Positions 13,618-22,734 of a stretch of 64,000 bases of DNA are shown here, one piece after another. A program made the position numbers and the translations under genes. The first letter of the stretch is position 1. Each line of letters starts with the position of its first letter. Under the pieces are notes generated by a model. The model did not search any database. It had not been told where the DNA came from and saw only the letters and a program-made list of their open reading frames with translations. This DNA comes from Frateuria_A sp051900415 (GTDB lineage Bacteria; Pseudomonadota; Gammaproteobacteria; Xanthomonadales; Rhodanobacteraceae), in assembly GCF_051900415.1 (NCBI RefSeq), contig NZ_JBHZGL010000003.1, positions 1 to 64,000 on the forward strand, in the 5' to 3' direction.

Positions 13618-14997
13618 TCAAAGTGCTTCGGAAGCGAAATCGGCGAGCCGTGAGCGCTCGCCACGTCGAAGCGTGATGTGCGCCGAGTGTTCCCAGTTCT
13701 TGAAGCGATCGACCGCGTAGGTCAGACCCGAGGTGGTCTCGGTGAGGTAGGGCGTGTCGATCTGTTCGACGTTGCCGAGGCAGACGATCTTGGTGCCGGG
13801 GCCGGCTCGGGTGATCAGCGTCTTCATCTGCTTGGGCGTGAGGTTCTGCGCCTCGTCGATGATCAGGTAGCGCGACAGGAAGGTGCGCCCGCGCATGAAG
13901 TTGAGCGAGCGGATCTTGATGCGCGAGGCGAGCAGGTCGTTGGTCGCCTGGCGACCCCACGAGCCACCTTCCTCGGGATTGGCGAGCACCTCCAGGTTGT
14001 CGGTGAGCGCGCCCATCCACGGCGTCATCTTCTCTTCCTCCGTGCCGGGCAGGAAGCCGATGTCCTCGCCGACCGAGACCGTGGCGCGGGTCATGATGAT
14101 TTCCCGGTAGCGCTGCTGGTCCATCACCTGCGCCAGACCGGCGGCGAGTGCGAGCAGCGTCTTGCCGGTGCCGGCCGTGCCGAGCAGGGTGACGAAGTCG
14201 ACGTCCGGATCCATCAGCACGTTGAGCGCGAAGTTCTGTTCGCGGTTGCGCGCGGCGATGCCCCAGACGCTGTGGTTGGGATGGCTGTGGTCGTCCAGCA
14301 ACACCAGCGTGGCGTGCTGCTCGTCGACCTGCAGCACGCGCAGTTCCACGCTGTTGTCGCCCGGCAGGAACAGGCACTGGTTGGGATGCCAGTCCTCGTC
14401 CTCGCGACGGTCGACCTTGTAGAAAGTACGGCCGCGCTCGGACCAGGATTGCACCTCCGGATGGCGATCCCAGAAATCTTCCGTCAGCCCGGTCGAGCCG
14501 GTGTAGAGCAGCGCGAAGTCGTCGAGCGCGCGATCGTTCTCGTAATCCTCCGCATCGATGCCGTAGATCTTGGCCTTGATGCGAAGGTTGATGTCCTTGG
14601 TGACCAGGATCACCGGGCGGTCCGGGTTCTGGTCGCGCAGCTCGATCACCGCCGCGAGAATCAGGTTGTCCGCCTTGCCGTGCCCGTTGGTGGCGCGCTG
14701 CTGGAAGTACAGCTTGCCCACCGCCTGGCCGCGCTTGAGGCTCACCCCCTGGGGGTTGGACAGGTCCAGCCCGTTGCTGATGCCGTGCCCGTTGCCGCGC
14801 TCGATCAGTTCGTTGATGAAGCGGCTGACCTGGCGACCGTTGCGCGAAACTTCCGACCCACCCTTTTTCTTTTCGTCCAGCTCCTCCAGCACGGTCATGG
14901 GAATGAACACGTCGTGTTCCTCGAAGCGGAACAGCGAGGTGGGGTCGTGCAGCAGCACATTGGTGTCGAGTGCGTAGATACGCTTGCTTCCGGTCAT
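13618..14997 (-). CDS. PhoH-family protein with N-terminal PIN domain
   Basis: This 459-residue protein joins a PIN ribonuclease domain (IYALDTNVLLHDPTS, FIPMTVLEELDEKKKG, about residues 5-140) to a PhoH ATPase (LLGTAGTGKTLLALAAGL Walker A, YLIIDEAQNLTPKQ Walker B). This PhoH2 architecture is linked to ATP-driven RNA unwinding and cleavage. The ATG at 14997 gives MTGSKRIYALDTN; the frame is open further upstream but those codons do not match the family. It sits downstream of bcp on the same strand with about 120 bases between. Confidence 0.92.
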   Translation of the reverse strand: MTGSKRIYALDTNVLLHDPTSLFRFEEHDVFIPMTVLEELDEKKKGGSEVSRNGRQVSRFINELIERGNGHGISNGLDLSNPQGVSLKRGQAVGKLYFQQRATNGHGKADNLILAAVIELRDQNPDRPVILVTKDINLRIKAKIYGIDAEDYENDRALDDFALLYTGSTGLTEDFWDRHPEVQSWSERGRTFYKVDRREDEDWHPNQCLFLPGDNSVELRVLQVDEQHATLVLLDDHSHPNHSVWGIAARNREQNFALNVLMDPDVDFVTLLGTAGTGKTLLALAAGLAQVMDQQRYREIIMTRATVSVGEDIGFLPGTEEEKMTPWMGALTDNLEVLANPEEGGSWGRQATNDLLASRIKIRSLNFMRGRTFLSRYLIIDEAQNLTPKQMKTLITRAGPGTKIVCLGNVEQIDTPYLTETTSGLTYAVDRFKNWEHSAHITLRRGERSRLADFASEAL

Positions 14998-15118
14998 GCG
15001 GAAGGGGCCTCGCTTATGGTCGGACCAAAGAAAAGCGGCCTGGACCGAAGGGTCACAGGCCGCCGGATGACACGGTTCAGCACCGTGCAAAGGGAACGCT
15101 CGAAGGTCTGGAGGGGCT

Positions 15119-15580
15119 TCACTTGGCGGGAATGGCGTCCAGTACAGCCTGGGCATGGCCCGGGACTTTCACGCCGCGCCATTCCTGCGCGAGATGGCCT
15201 TTGGGATCGATCAGGAAGGTGCTGCGCACGATGCCCAGGTGGGTCTTGCCGTAGAGCATCTTCTCGTGGATCACGTCGAATGCCTTGCACCAGGTTTCAT
15301 CGGTGTCGGCGATCAGCGGGAAGGGCAGGGCCTGCTTGTCGGCGAAGTTGGCGTGCGAGGTCACCGAGTCGCGCGAGACGCCGACGATCTCGGCGTTGCG
15401 TTTCCTGAAGTCGTCGTAGAGGTCGCGGAAGTCCTGCGCCTCGGTGGTGCAGCCGGGAGTGGAATCCTTCGGGTAGAAGTAGATCACCACCCAGCGGCCT
15501 TTGAGTTCGGAAAGCGCGAGCTCGGTGTCGTCGCCGGTGGTGCCGATCAGTGGGGGAATCGGTTTGCCGATTTCGGGCAT
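15119..15580 (-). CDS. bcp: Thioredoxin-dependent peroxiredoxin Bcp/PrxQ
   Basis: This 153-residue enzyme reduces peroxides. The active site is PKDSTPGCTTEAQDFRDLY, with the peroxidatic Cys at about residue 46; the usual resolving Cys five residues later is absent, making it a 1-Cys-like variant. The later C in ETWCKAFDV could serve instead. Start 15580 is supported by a GGAG site. bcp and gcvR next to a divergent dapA is the same arrangement as in E. coli. Confidence 0.95.
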   Translation of the reverse strand: MPEIGKPIPPLIGTTGDDTELALSELKGRWVVIYFYPKDSTPGCTTEAQDFRDLYDDFRKRNAEIVGVSRDSVTSHANFADKQALPFPLIADTDETWCKAFDVIHEKMLYGKTHLGIVRSTFLIDPKGHLAQEWRGVKVPGHAQAVLDAIPAK

Positions 15581-15766
15581 GGGGTCTCCGCGAGGTCGGT
15601 CGAAGAACAGGCGCACCGCGCGCCTTGTGGCGAAGACTAGCGCGCCCGCGCTGGCATGCAACAGGGTTGTCGACGAAGGCATCTCGCGCGATGCTTGGCG
15701 CTTCCCGCGACGACACGGCTGCGCGCGATCGGGCGGGTCATCCACCCCGGGGTGGCGTACAGTTTT

Positions 15767-15837
15767 CGTAGGGTGGGCTTCAGCCTACCGGCGCTCCGCG
15801 AAACGTTGAAATGGTGGGCTGAAGCCCACCCTACGCG
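15767..15837. repeat. REP-like inverted pair, family C
   Basis: CGTAGGGTGGGCTTCAGCC at the left and GGTGGGCTGAAGCCCACCCT at the right form a long hairpin between bcp and gcvR. Single copies of the same unit are at 20917-20941 and 44961-44985. Confidence 0.8.
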
Positions 15838-15888
15838 CGATCGTCGCGGTTGCGCAGACTGCTCGACGCAAGCGAGCTACCGGCGAGC

Positions 15889-16446
15889 CTAGAACTTGAC
15901 CGGGTCCATGATCGCGTCGAGGTTGAGCCCGTCGCACAGCTCCAGGAAATCGTCGCGCAAGGTGGCGAGGTGGATCTGGGAGGGAATGCCGATGGTGATC
16001 TGCGCCTGGAACATCTGCGCCCCGGTCTGCATGGCCTGGTAGCGCATCGAGCTCAGCTGTTCGACGCGGATGTCGTGACGGCTGAAGAACTCCACCACCT
16101 TCACCAGGATGCCGGGGCGGTCGGCCGCCACCACTTCGACCAGGTAGGGAAGCAGCGAAGCGTTCTGCTCGCGCGGGCCGGTGCGGTAGTGCGACAGGCG
16201 CAGTTCCTCGTCGCGGCCGAGCTTGGCCAATGCGGTTTCCAGCTTCGCGATAGCGTCCCACGCGCCAGCGGCGAGCATCAGCAGCGAGGTGTCGTTGCCG
16301 ATGGTCGACACGCGTGCGTCGGCCAGGCTGCAGCCGGCGTCGGCGATGCGCTTGGTCAGCGTGAGCAGCGGCGCGCGCGACGCCGGAGTAAGCGTGTGGA
16401 TCAGCAGCTGGTTGTCGTTGCCGGCGCGCGCGGAGGGACGGTTCAA
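15889..16446 (-). CDS. gcvR: Glycine cleavage system regulator GcvR (two ACT domains)
   Basis: This 185-residue protein carries tandem ACT folds: LLIHTLTPASRAPLLTLTKR at the start and YLVEVVAADRPGILVKVVEF at about residue 100. GcvR binds glycine and antagonises the activator GcvA in E. coli. It ends with LDAIMDPVKF, typical of xanthomonad homologues. The start appears to be TTG at 16446 with no obvious ribosome binding site. It is divergent from dapA and upstream of bcp. Confidence 0.87.
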   Translation of the reverse strand: MNRPSARAGNDNQLLIHTLTPASRAPLLTLTKRIADAGCSLADARVSTIGNDTSLLMLAAGAWDAIAKLETALAKLGRDEELRLSHYRTGPREQNASLLPYLVEVVAADRPGILVKVVEFFSRHDIRVEQLSSMRYQAMQTGAQMFQAQITIGIPSQIHLATLRDDFLELCDGLNLDAIMDPVKF

Positions 16447-16608
16447 GGGAGGGCTACCTGTCAGGGGTTTCCGCCATGCGGAACCCGATCAGCTTAGCTC
16501 AGGACATCTCAGAAAACGCAGGGGGGCCGGTGGCTCGCGGCCTGTCCCTTCCCCTGCGCACGGGCCGCCGGTACCATCCCCTGCTTGCCTTCAAGCCGGA
16601 GTCGCGTC

Positions 16609-17502
16609 TTGGATATTCGTGGAAGCATCTGCGCGCTGGCGACACCGTTTGCCGCCGATGGCTCGCTCGATCTGACGGCCTTCGGGCGGCTGCTCGACTA
16701 CCAGCTCGCCGGGGGCACCCAGGCGGTGGTGGTGGCCGGCTCGACCGGTGAAGCGCACATGCTCCAGCACGACGAATTCGACCGCTTGCTGGCGTTCGTC
16801 GTCGAGCGGGTCGCCGGCCGCGTGCCGGTCATCGCCGGCACCGGTGAGGCCGCCACCGCAAGCACCGTGGCGCAGACGCGCAGGGCCGCTTCGCTGGGTG
16901 CCGACGCGGCGCTGGTGGTCACGCCCTACTACGTGCGCCCGACCCAGGAAGGGCTGCGCCGGCACTTCCTGGAAGTGGCCGAGCACGGCGGCCTGCCGGT
17001 AGTGCTTTACAACGTGCCCACGCGCACCGGTTGCGACTTGCTGCCGGAAACCGTGGCGCAGTTGCGCGACCATCCGGCCATTGTGGGCATCAAGGAGGCG
17101 GTCGCCAGCGACGAGCGCATCCACGCGCTTGCGGAACTTGCGCGCACGGATTTCGTCTACCTGTCGGGCGACGACGGCACGGCAGGCAAGGCCATGCTCG
17201 CCGGCGCGGCCGGTACCGTTTCGGTGGTGGTCAACCTGGTGCCGCAGGCGTTCCGAGCGCTGTGCGATGCGGCCACGGCAGGCGATCGCGAAGCGACCGG
17301 GAGCGCACACGACCGGCTCGATCCGCTGGTGCAGGCGCTCAACTGCGCGCCCAACCCGATCGCGGTGAAGGCCATGCTGCCGGCGCTGGGGCTCGGTTCG
17401 GCGCGGCCACGGCTGCCGCTGGTCGAACTGGCCGATGGTGCGGACCGCAGGCGCCTGCACGAAGCGCTGTCCGCTCTGGCATCCTTGGTGGCCGCCGCCT
17501 GA
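16609..17502 (+). CDS. dapA: 4-hydroxy-tetrahydrodipicolinate synthase
   Basis: This 297-residue TIM-barrel enzyme condenses pyruvate with aspartate semialdehyde in lysine and diaminopimelate synthesis. Motifs: GSTGEAHML (pyruvate-binding Thr-Thr region as GST-G-E), VTPYYVRPTQEGL with catalytic Tyr, and GIKEAV with the Schiff-base Lys. I place the start at TTG 16609 (DIRGSICALATPF), seven bases after a GGAG site, rather than the ATG at 16585, which lacks one. It is followed 41 bases later by a BamC-like lipoprotein gene, as in E. coli (dapA-bamC). Confidence 0.95.
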   Translation: MDIRGSICALATPFAADGSLDLTAFGRLLDYQLAGGTQAVVVAGSTGEAHMLQHDEFDRLLAFVVERVAGRVPVIAGTGEAATASTVAQTRRAASLGADAALVVTPYYVRPTQEGLRRHFLEVAEHGGLPVVLYNVPTRTGCDLLPETVAQLRDHPAIVGIKEAVASDERIHALAELARTDFVYLSGDDGTAGKAMLAGAAGTVSVVVNLVPQAFRALCDAATAGDREATGSAHDRLDPLVQALNCAPNPIAVKAMLPALGLGSARPRLPLVELADGADRRRLHEALSALASLVAAA

Positions 17503-17543
17503 TCCTCCGGCTGCCGCTTGATCCCTCTACGGAAAAACATTCC

Positions 17544-18122
17544 ATGAAGAAAAGTTCGCTCGTCGTCACCCTGCCGGCCCTGGTCCTGAGCGGCCTGCTG
17601 CTTTCCGGTTGCGGCATGCTCCGCTCGCACAAGGCCTGGGAGACGGCGCGTCAGGAATCGCCGCTGGAAATCCCGCCGGGCCTCGACACACCGCCGGCAA
17701 GCGATGCCCTGGTGATCCCGCCGCAGGGTGCGAACAACCCGACCTCCGAGGGCGTCACCGCTGACGTCGGTGGCATCGGCGGCACGATCGCCGATGGCTT
17801 CGTGATGCCTGACAGTGCCGACAACGCCTATCGCCGGGTCGGCGAAGTGCTGGGTAGCCTGGGGCAGGTCACCGCGAAGGACGATGCCGCGCACACGTAC
17901 ACGGTCAACGTGACCGCGGCGCCGGCCAAGAAGCGCGGCTTCTTCAGCCGCCTGTTCCATCGCAACGGCAAGGGCGACGCCGCGACGGCCGGCAAGGCCT
18001 CGCGCCAGGTGCAGGTGAGCGTCACTGCCAGCGGCGGAAACGCCAGCGAAGTGCGTGCGCAGGGGCAGGCCGCCGCCGTGGCAAAGGTGGTCGATACGTT
18101 GAAGGCGAAACTCGGCGGTTGA
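17544..18122 (+). CDS. bamC: BamC-like outer-membrane lipoprotein
   Basis: This 192-residue lipoprotein has a lipobox LLLSGCGM (Cys at about residue 25). The mature N-terminus is proline-rich and unstructured (ESPLEIPPGLDTPPASDAL), the typical BamC lasso that contacts BamD; one helix-grip-like domain follows (DNAYRRVGEVLGSLGQ). It is shorter than E. coli BamC (344 residues), having one C-terminal domain rather than two, as in other xanthomonads. The position right after dapA supports the call, which is otherwise based on weak similarity. Confidence 0.7.
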   Translation: MKKSSLVVTLPALVLSGLLLSGCGMLRSHKAWETARQESPLEIPPGLDTPPASDALVIPPQGANNPTSEGVTADVGGIGGTIADGFVMPDSADNAYRRVGEVLGSLGQVTAKDDAAHTYTVNVTAAPAKKRGFFSRLFHRNGKGDAATAGKASRQVQVSVTASGGNASEVRAQGQAAAVAKVVDTLKAKLGG

Positions 18123-18148
18123 TCGCCGGTTCATCCGCTCCGACACAG

Positions 18149-18172
18149 ACGCCGCCCCAGGGCGGCGTTTTT
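18149..18172 (+). terminator. Intrinsic terminator after dapA-bamC
   Basis: ACGCCGCC and GGCGGCGT arms (8 bp) with a CCAG loop and a TTTTT tract, 27 bases after the stop of the lipoprotein gene. Confidence 0.85.
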
Positions 18173-18215
18173 ACGTGCGAGCCCTGCTCCTGCAAGGCGA
18201 GCGCGACCGGCACGA

Positions 18216-18238
18216 AAACGCCGCCCGAAGGCGGCGTT
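18216..18238 (-). terminator. Intrinsic terminator after fdxA
   Basis: Read on the minus strand, AACGCCGCC and GGCGGCGTT arms with a TTCG loop run into TTTTCG, about 20 bases after the ferredoxin stop codon. Confidence 0.75.
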
Positions 18239-18260
18239 GATGGACACGCTTGCGAGCAGC

Positions 18261-18584
18261 TCAGCGCTCCAGCAGCTTGAGCTTGTCCGGCTTGGCTTCC
18301 CACTCCTTGGCGTCAGGAAGGCCGTCCTTGCGTTCGGTGATCACCGGCCAGTCGCGCGACAGCTCGGCATTGATCGCCACGAACTGCTCCTGCCCGGCCG
18401 GCACGTCGTCTTCCGGATAGATCGCGTTGATCGGGCACTCCGGCTCGCACAGGGTGCAGTCGATGCACTCGTCCGGATTGATCACCAGGAAATTCGGGCC
18501 TTCGTGGAAGGCGTCGACCGGGCAGACCTCGACGCAATCGGTGTACTTGCACTTGATGCAGTTGTCGGTAACGACGAAGGTCAT
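18261..18584 (-). CDS. fdxA: Seven-iron ferredoxin FdxA
   Basis: This 107-residue electron carrier has CIKCKYTDCVEVCP (residues about 9-22) and CIDCTLCEPECP (about 40-51), the pattern of a [3Fe-4S] plus [4Fe-4S] ferredoxin, and the acidic C-terminal extension of FdxA (KEWEAKPDKLKLLER). Start 18584 (MTFVVTDNC) is chosen because upstream codons do not resemble the family. It is monocistronic with its own terminator. Confidence 0.95.
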   Translation of the reverse strand: MTFVVTDNCIKCKYTDCVEVCPVDAFHEGPNFLVINPDECIDCTLCEPECPINAIYPEDDVPAGQEQFVAINAELSRDWPVITERKDGLPDAKEWEAKPDKLKLLER

Positions 18585-18768
18585 GGGAGCGGCTTTGGTC
18601 GGCTTGTAGAGAAGTACGCCAGGCGGCTCTGAGAGTACCAGCCAGGGCGCGGCTCTTGTGAAGAGTGCGGCCATGGATGGCCGCTTCTGATCTGGCCGGA
18701 GATGGCCAAACTACAAGTTACCGCTCGCTGGCCCGACTGCGGCAATCATGGACGATTGCATGAATTAA

Positions 18769-18844
18769 TGGCGCTCCCTACGAGGTTCGAACTCGTGTTC
18801 CCGCCTTGAGAGGGCGGTGTCCTAGGCCACTAGACGAAGGGAGC
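18769..18844 (-). tRNA. tRNA-Glu (anticodon CTC)
   Basis: On the minus strand the gene folds as a cloverleaf: acceptor GCTCCCT/AGGGAGC, D arm GTC...GAC, anticodon stem CCGCC/GGCGG with loop CTCTCAA (anticodon CTC), T arm CGAGTTCGAACCTCG, discriminator G and an encoded CCA (18769-18771). The body matches tRNA-Glu of gammaproteobacteria. Confidence 0.95.
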
Positions 18845-18864
18845 GCAGAGCTGCGAGGCGCGCT

Positions 18865-18892
18865 AGTATAGCGGAATTGTTTCGCCCGGCAA
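18865..18892 (-). promoter_or_regulatory. Promoter of tRNA-Glu
   Basis: On the minus strand TTGCCG (18892-18887), a 16-base spacer and TATACT (18870-18865) sit about 20 bases ahead of the tRNA 5' end. The -35 overlaps the proposed pcnB start on the other strand. Confidence 0.65.
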
Positions 18893-20367
18893 TGCCTCGT
18901 GAAGAGTTCTTCGCGCGCCGTCCGGAACAGCCGCGCCGGCACCCGAAGCCGCCGCGCGGACGGACCGCAGCGCGTTGCGCGGCGATTTGTGCATCGGCGC
19001 CGTGCGCCGCCAAGGACCCAGACCGCTTGAACCCAGAAGCAAGGACTTCCGTCACGCCCGTGCCCGCGATCGTTCCCCGCGAGCAGCACGTGATTTCCCG
19101 CAAGAACATCAGCAAGGCCGCGCTGCGCGTGCTCTACAGGCTGCACGACGCCGGCTATGACGCCTTCCTGGTCGGCGGCGCCGTGCGCGACCTGCTGCTC
19201 GGTGGCCATCCAAAGGATTTCGACGTGGCCACCAATGCCACGCCGGACGAGGTAAAGAAGCTCTTCCGCAATTGCCGCCTGATCGGTCGCCGCTTCCGCC
19301 TGGCACACGTGGTGTTCGGACCGGAAATCATCGAAGTGGCTACCTTTCGTGGCACCGGCGAGGACGATGCGTCCGAAGGCGACCGCCACATCGTGGATGG
19401 ACTGATCGTACGTGACAACGTGTGGGGCAGCATCGAGGAGGACGCGGTGCGCCGCGATTTCCGAGTCAACGCGCTGTACTACGACATCAGCGACTTCTCG
19501 GTGCGCGACTACGTCGGCGGCATGCAGGATCTGCAGAACCGCGTGCTGCACCTGATCGGCGACCCGGCCACGCGTTATCGCGAAGACCCGGTTCGCATGC
19601 TTCGCGCAGCGAGGTTGGCGGCCAAGCTCGGTTTCACCATCGACCCGAAGGCGTCCGCACCGTTCGAGGAGTTGGGCCCGCTGCTGTGCGACGCGGCGCC
19701 GGCACGCCTGTTCGACGAGTCACTCAAGATGTTCCTGGCCGGCAACGGCTTGAAGAGCTTCCGCATGCTGGAAAAGTGCGGCCTGCTGAAGTTCCTTTTT
19801 CCGGCCACCGCGCGCGCGCTCAGGCGCGGCGACGAGGCGTTGCGTTCGCTGATCGAGCAGGGGCTGGCCAATACCGACCAGCGCATCGCCGAAGGCAAGT
19901 CGGTGACGCCGGCGTTCCTGTTCGCGGTGCTGCTGTGGGGCGAGGTGCGCGACCTTGCGCACGCCTGGATGGCCAAGGGCGCCGATGGCAGCGAGGCCTG
20001 GTCGCGCGCTGCCGCTCAGGTAGTGGGCGAACAGTGCCAGCGCGTGGCGATTCCGCGCCGTTTCACCATCACCATGGAAGAGATCTGGTCGTTGCAGCCG
20101 CGCTTCGAAGAAGTCCACCGCAAGCGCGTGTTCAGGCTGATGGCGCACCCGCGTTTCCGGGCCGCGTTCGACTTCCTGCTGTTGCGTGCGTCCGAATCCC
20201 CCGCACTGCGCGAGCTGGGTCAATGGTGGGCGCACGCGCAGCAGTTGCCGCAGGACATGTTGGCGGCCGCCCTGCCGGCCAGCAACGGCAAGGCGGCCAG
20301 TGTGCCTGGCGCCGCGCCGCGCAAGCGTCGGCGGCGCAAGCCGTCGGGCAAGTCGGGCTCGGCCTGA
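18892..20367 (+). CDS. pcnB: Poly(A) polymerase I
   Basis: This roughly 491-residue enzyme adds poly(A) tails to RNA and promotes decay. Class II nucleotidyltransferase core: FLVGGAVRDLLLGGHPKDFD (the GG and DxD motif), then LIGRRFRLAHVVFGPE and RRDFRVNALYYDI. The C-terminus is basic (PRKRRRRKPSGKSG), as in E. coli PcnB. The IVPREQHVISRKNISKAALR segment aligns with the E. coli start region, so the first 40 or so residues are uncertain; ATG 18892 is one choice. folK follows after 10 bases, forming pcnB-folK-panB-panC. Confidence 0.93.
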   Translation: MPREEFFARRPEQPRRHPKPPRGRTAARCAAICASAPCAAKDPDRLNPEARTSVTPVPAIVPREQHVISRKNISKAALRVLYRLHDAGYDAFLVGGAVRDLLLGGHPKDFDVATNATPDEVKKLFRNCRLIGRRFRLAHVVFGPEIIEVATFRGTGEDDASEGDRHIVDGLIVRDNVWGSIEEDAVRRDFRVNALYYDISDFSVRDYVGGMQDLQNRVLHLIGDPATRYREDPVRMLRAARLAAKLGFTIDPKASAPFEELGPLLCDAAPARLFDESLKMFLAGNGLKSFRMLEKCGLLKFLFPATARALRRGDEALRSLIEQGLANTDQRIAEGKSVTPAFLFAVLLWGEVRDLAHAWMAKGADGSEAWSRAAAQVVGEQCQRVAIPRRFTITMEEIWSLQPRFEEVHRKRVFRLMAHPRFRAAFDFLLLRASESPALRELGQWWAHAQQLPQDMLAAALPASNGKAASVPGAAPRKRRRRKPSGKSGSA

Positions 20368-20377
20368 TCCGACGCGC

Positions 20378-20860
20378 ATGACGCGGGCTTTCGTCGCGCT
20401 CGGCGGCAATTTGGGCGACACACGTGCTGCCTTGCGCAAGGCGCTCGATGCGCTGGACGCGCTGCCGCACACGCGGCTGGTGGCGTATTCGCGCTTTTAC
20501 CGCACGCCGCCGTGGGGGCTGCGCGAGCAGCCAACGTTCCTCAATGCCGCGGCGGAGCTGGAAACGGGGCTTGCGCCGCACGCGCTGCTCGATGCACTGC
20601 TGGAGATCGAGCGCGGCGCCGGCCGCGTGCGCGATGGCGAGCGTTGGGGGCCGCGTACGCTGGACCTGGACCTGTTGTACATGGAAGGCGCGGCGGTGGA
20701 CGACGAGCGCCTGACCCTGCCGCATCCCCGGATCGCCGAACGCGCCTTCGTGCTGTTGCCGTTGGCCGACCTGGCGCCCGGCCTGGAATTGCCGGGGCAG
20801 GGCAGGGTGGAAGCCCTGCTGGCCGCCATCGACGGGTCCGGCTGCACCGTCGACCCGTAG
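20378..20860 (+). CDS. folK: 2-amino-4-hydroxy-6-hydroxymethyldihydropteridine pyrophosphokinase
   Basis: This 160-residue enzyme transfers pyrophosphate from ATP to the pterin in folate synthesis. Motifs: FVALGGNLGDTRAALRKAL, SRFYRTPPWG, and the signature RWGPRTLDLDLLYMEG with the Mg-binding Asp pair. LPHPRIAERAFVLLPLADL completes the family pattern. It starts ten bases after pcnB. Confidence 0.96.
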   Translation: MTRAFVALGGNLGDTRAALRKALDALDALPHTRLVAYSRFYRTPPWGLREQPTFLNAAAELETGLAPHALLDALLEIERGAGRVRDGERWGPRTLDLDLLYMEGAAVDDERLTLPHPRIAERAFVLLPLADLAPGLELPGQGRVEALLAAIDGSGCTVDP

Positions 20861-20916
20861 GATGGGCTTGAACCGAGCCTTCCACAGTGGAAAACCAACC
20901 CGCGCCGGTGGCGCGG

Positions 20917-20941
20917 TTCCGCTGGTGGGCCGAAGCCCACC
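20917..20941. repeat. REP-like unit, family C
   Basis: GGTGGGCCGAAGCCCACCCC, a short hairpin between folK and panB, related to 15767-15837 and 44961-44985. Confidence 0.65.
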
Positions 20942-21022
20942 CCGCCGTTTCCGGTGCCCGTGCTTGGCCTGCCGGACCGGGGGCCGGATAATCGCCTGCT
21001 CGCCCATCCCAAAGGAACTGCC

Positions 21023-21853
21023 GTGTACGTGGACAACGCCAGCGTGCCCGCTCGCAAGCCGGTGACCGTGCCGGGCCTGCGCGCGATGAAGGCGCAGGGA
21101 CGCAGGATCGTGATGCTGACCGCCTACGATGCCAGTTTAGCCTGGCAGATCGAAGCTGCAGGCGTGGATATCGCGCTGGTCGGCGATTCGCTGGGCATGG
21201 TGGTGCAGGGTCACCGCAGCACGCTGCCGGTGACGCTCGATGACATCGCCTATCACACCCGCTCGGTGGCGCGCGGCCTGCAGTCCACGTTGTTGATTGC
21301 CGACCTGCCATTCATGGCCGACCGCGACGTGGCGCATGCGCTGGAAGCGGCCGCACGGCTGGTTGGCGAGGCGGGCGCGGCGGCGGTGAAGATCGAAGGC
21401 GCGGCACCGCATGTCCTCGATGCCATCGCCACCCTGGGTGCGCGCGCCGTTCCGGTGTGCGCGCACCTGGGCCTGACGCCGCAGTCGGTGCACAAATTCG
21501 GCGGCTTCCGCATCCAGGGTCGCGAGCAGGAGGCCGCCGATCGCGTGCTTGCCGAGGCGCTCGCCGTGCAATCGGCCGGTGCCGACCTGCTGGTGCTCGA
21601 GGGCGTGCCCAGCGCGTTGGGTGAACGGGTCACCCGTGCCGTGGACATTCCCGTCATTGGTATCGGCGCCGGTCCGCACTGCGACGGCCAGGTGCTGGTG
21701 ATCTACGACATGCTCGGCATCACGCCAGGCAAACGACCCAAGTTCAGCAAGGATTTTCTCGCCGGCCGCAATTCTGTGGCCGACGCCATCACGGCCTTCG
21801 CGGCGGATGTGCGCAGCGGTGCCTTCCCGGCGCCGGAACACTGCTTCGATTGA
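21023..21853 (+). CDS. panB: 3-methyl-2-oxobutanoate hydroxymethyltransferase
   Basis: This 276-residue enzyme makes ketopantoate, the first step of pantothenate synthesis. Motifs: MLTAYDASLAWQIEAAGVD, VGDSLGMVVQGH, VKIEGA, CAHLGLTPQSVHKFGGF and IGIGAGPHCDGQVLV. I choose GTG 21023, seven bases after AAGGA; the open frame upstream is non-coding in character. panC starts 20 bases after its stop. Confidence 0.96.
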   Translation: MYVDNASVPARKPVTVPGLRAMKAQGRRIVMLTAYDASLAWQIEAAGVDIALVGDSLGMVVQGHRSTLPVTLDDIAYHTRSVARGLQSTLLIADLPFMADRDVAHALEAAARLVGEAGAAAVKIEGAAPHVLDAIATLGARAVPVCAHLGLTPQSVHKFGGFRIQGREQEAADRVLAEALAVQSAGADLLVLEGVPSALGERVTRAVDIPVIGIGAGPHCDGQVLVIYDMLGITPGKRPKFSKDFLAGRNSVADAITAFAADVRSGAFPAPEHCFD

Positions 21854-21873
21854 TCCTTTCGGGAGCGCACGCC

Positions 21874-22719
21874 ATGCAGACAGTGCAAGACGCCGCCGGT
21901 TTGCGCGCGACCATCCGCGGCTGGCGAGGCCAGGGCCAGACCGTAGGCTTCGTGCCCACCATGGGCAACCTGCACGAAGGGCACCATTCGCTGATCAAGC
22001 TGGCGCGGGCTCGCGCCGATCGCGTGGTGGCGAGCGTGTTCGTCAACCCGACCCAGTTCGGACCCGGCGAGGATTTCGAGCGCTACCCGCGCACCCTGGC
22101 GCAGGACCAGGCCGGCCTGGCCGAGATGGAATGCGACCTGCTGTTTGCGCCGGATGTCACCACCCTCTACCCGTTCGGTGCGGAGCAAAGCGTGCGCGTG
22201 CACGTGCCCGGTGTCACCGACACCCTGGAAGGGGCGCACCGGCCCGGCCATTTCGACGGCGTGGCCACCGTGGTATGCAAGCTGTTCAACCTGGTGCAGC
22301 CGGACGTGGCCGTGTTCGGCCAGAAGGATTTCCAGCAGCTGAAGGTGATCGAGCGGATGGTGCGGGACCTGGCGTTGCCGCTGAAGGTGGTGGGCGCGCC
22401 CACGCTTCGTGCGGACGACGGCCTGGCGCTCAGCTCGCGCAACCAGTACCTGTCCGTGGGCGAGCGCGCGCTGGCACCGCAGATCCACCAGACGCTGCTG
22501 AAGATGCGCGAGCTGCTGGAGAAGGGCCACGCGCGCAAGGTGATCGAGCAGGTCGCCACCTCCACGCTGGAGCGTGCGGGGTTCGACCCGGACTACGCGA
22601 TGATCCGCCGCGCCGAGGACCTTTCCGAACCGGGCGACGACGAGCGGCAGGGCCTGGTGGCGCTGATCGCAGCGCGCCTGGGCAACACGCGGCTGATCGA
22701 CAACCTGCTGTTTGATTGA
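21874..22719 (+). CDS. panC: Pantothenate synthetase
   Basis: This 281-residue ligase joins pantoate and beta-alanine. Motifs: FVPTMGNLHEGHHSLI (HxGH nucleotide-binding), VNPTQFGPGEDFERYPR, VFGQKDFQQL and LSSRNQYLS (KMSKS equivalent). Start 21874 follows a GGGAG site; the panB frame ends 20 bases earlier. panD is not in this cluster, although it often follows panC. Confidence 0.97.
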   Translation: MQTVQDAAGLRATIRGWRGQGQTVGFVPTMGNLHEGHHSLIKLARARADRVVASVFVNPTQFGPGEDFERYPRTLAQDQAGLAEMECDLLFAPDVTTLYPFGAEQSVRVHVPGVTDTLEGAHRPGHFDGVATVVCKLFNLVQPDVAVFGQKDFQQLKVIERMVRDLALPLKVVGAPTLRADDGLALSSRNQYLSVGERALAPQIHQTLLKMRELLEKGHARKVIEQVATSTLERAGFDPDYAMIRRAEDLSEPGDDERQGLVALIAARLGNTRLIDNLLFD

Positions 22720-22734
22720 CATGCCATGTCACGT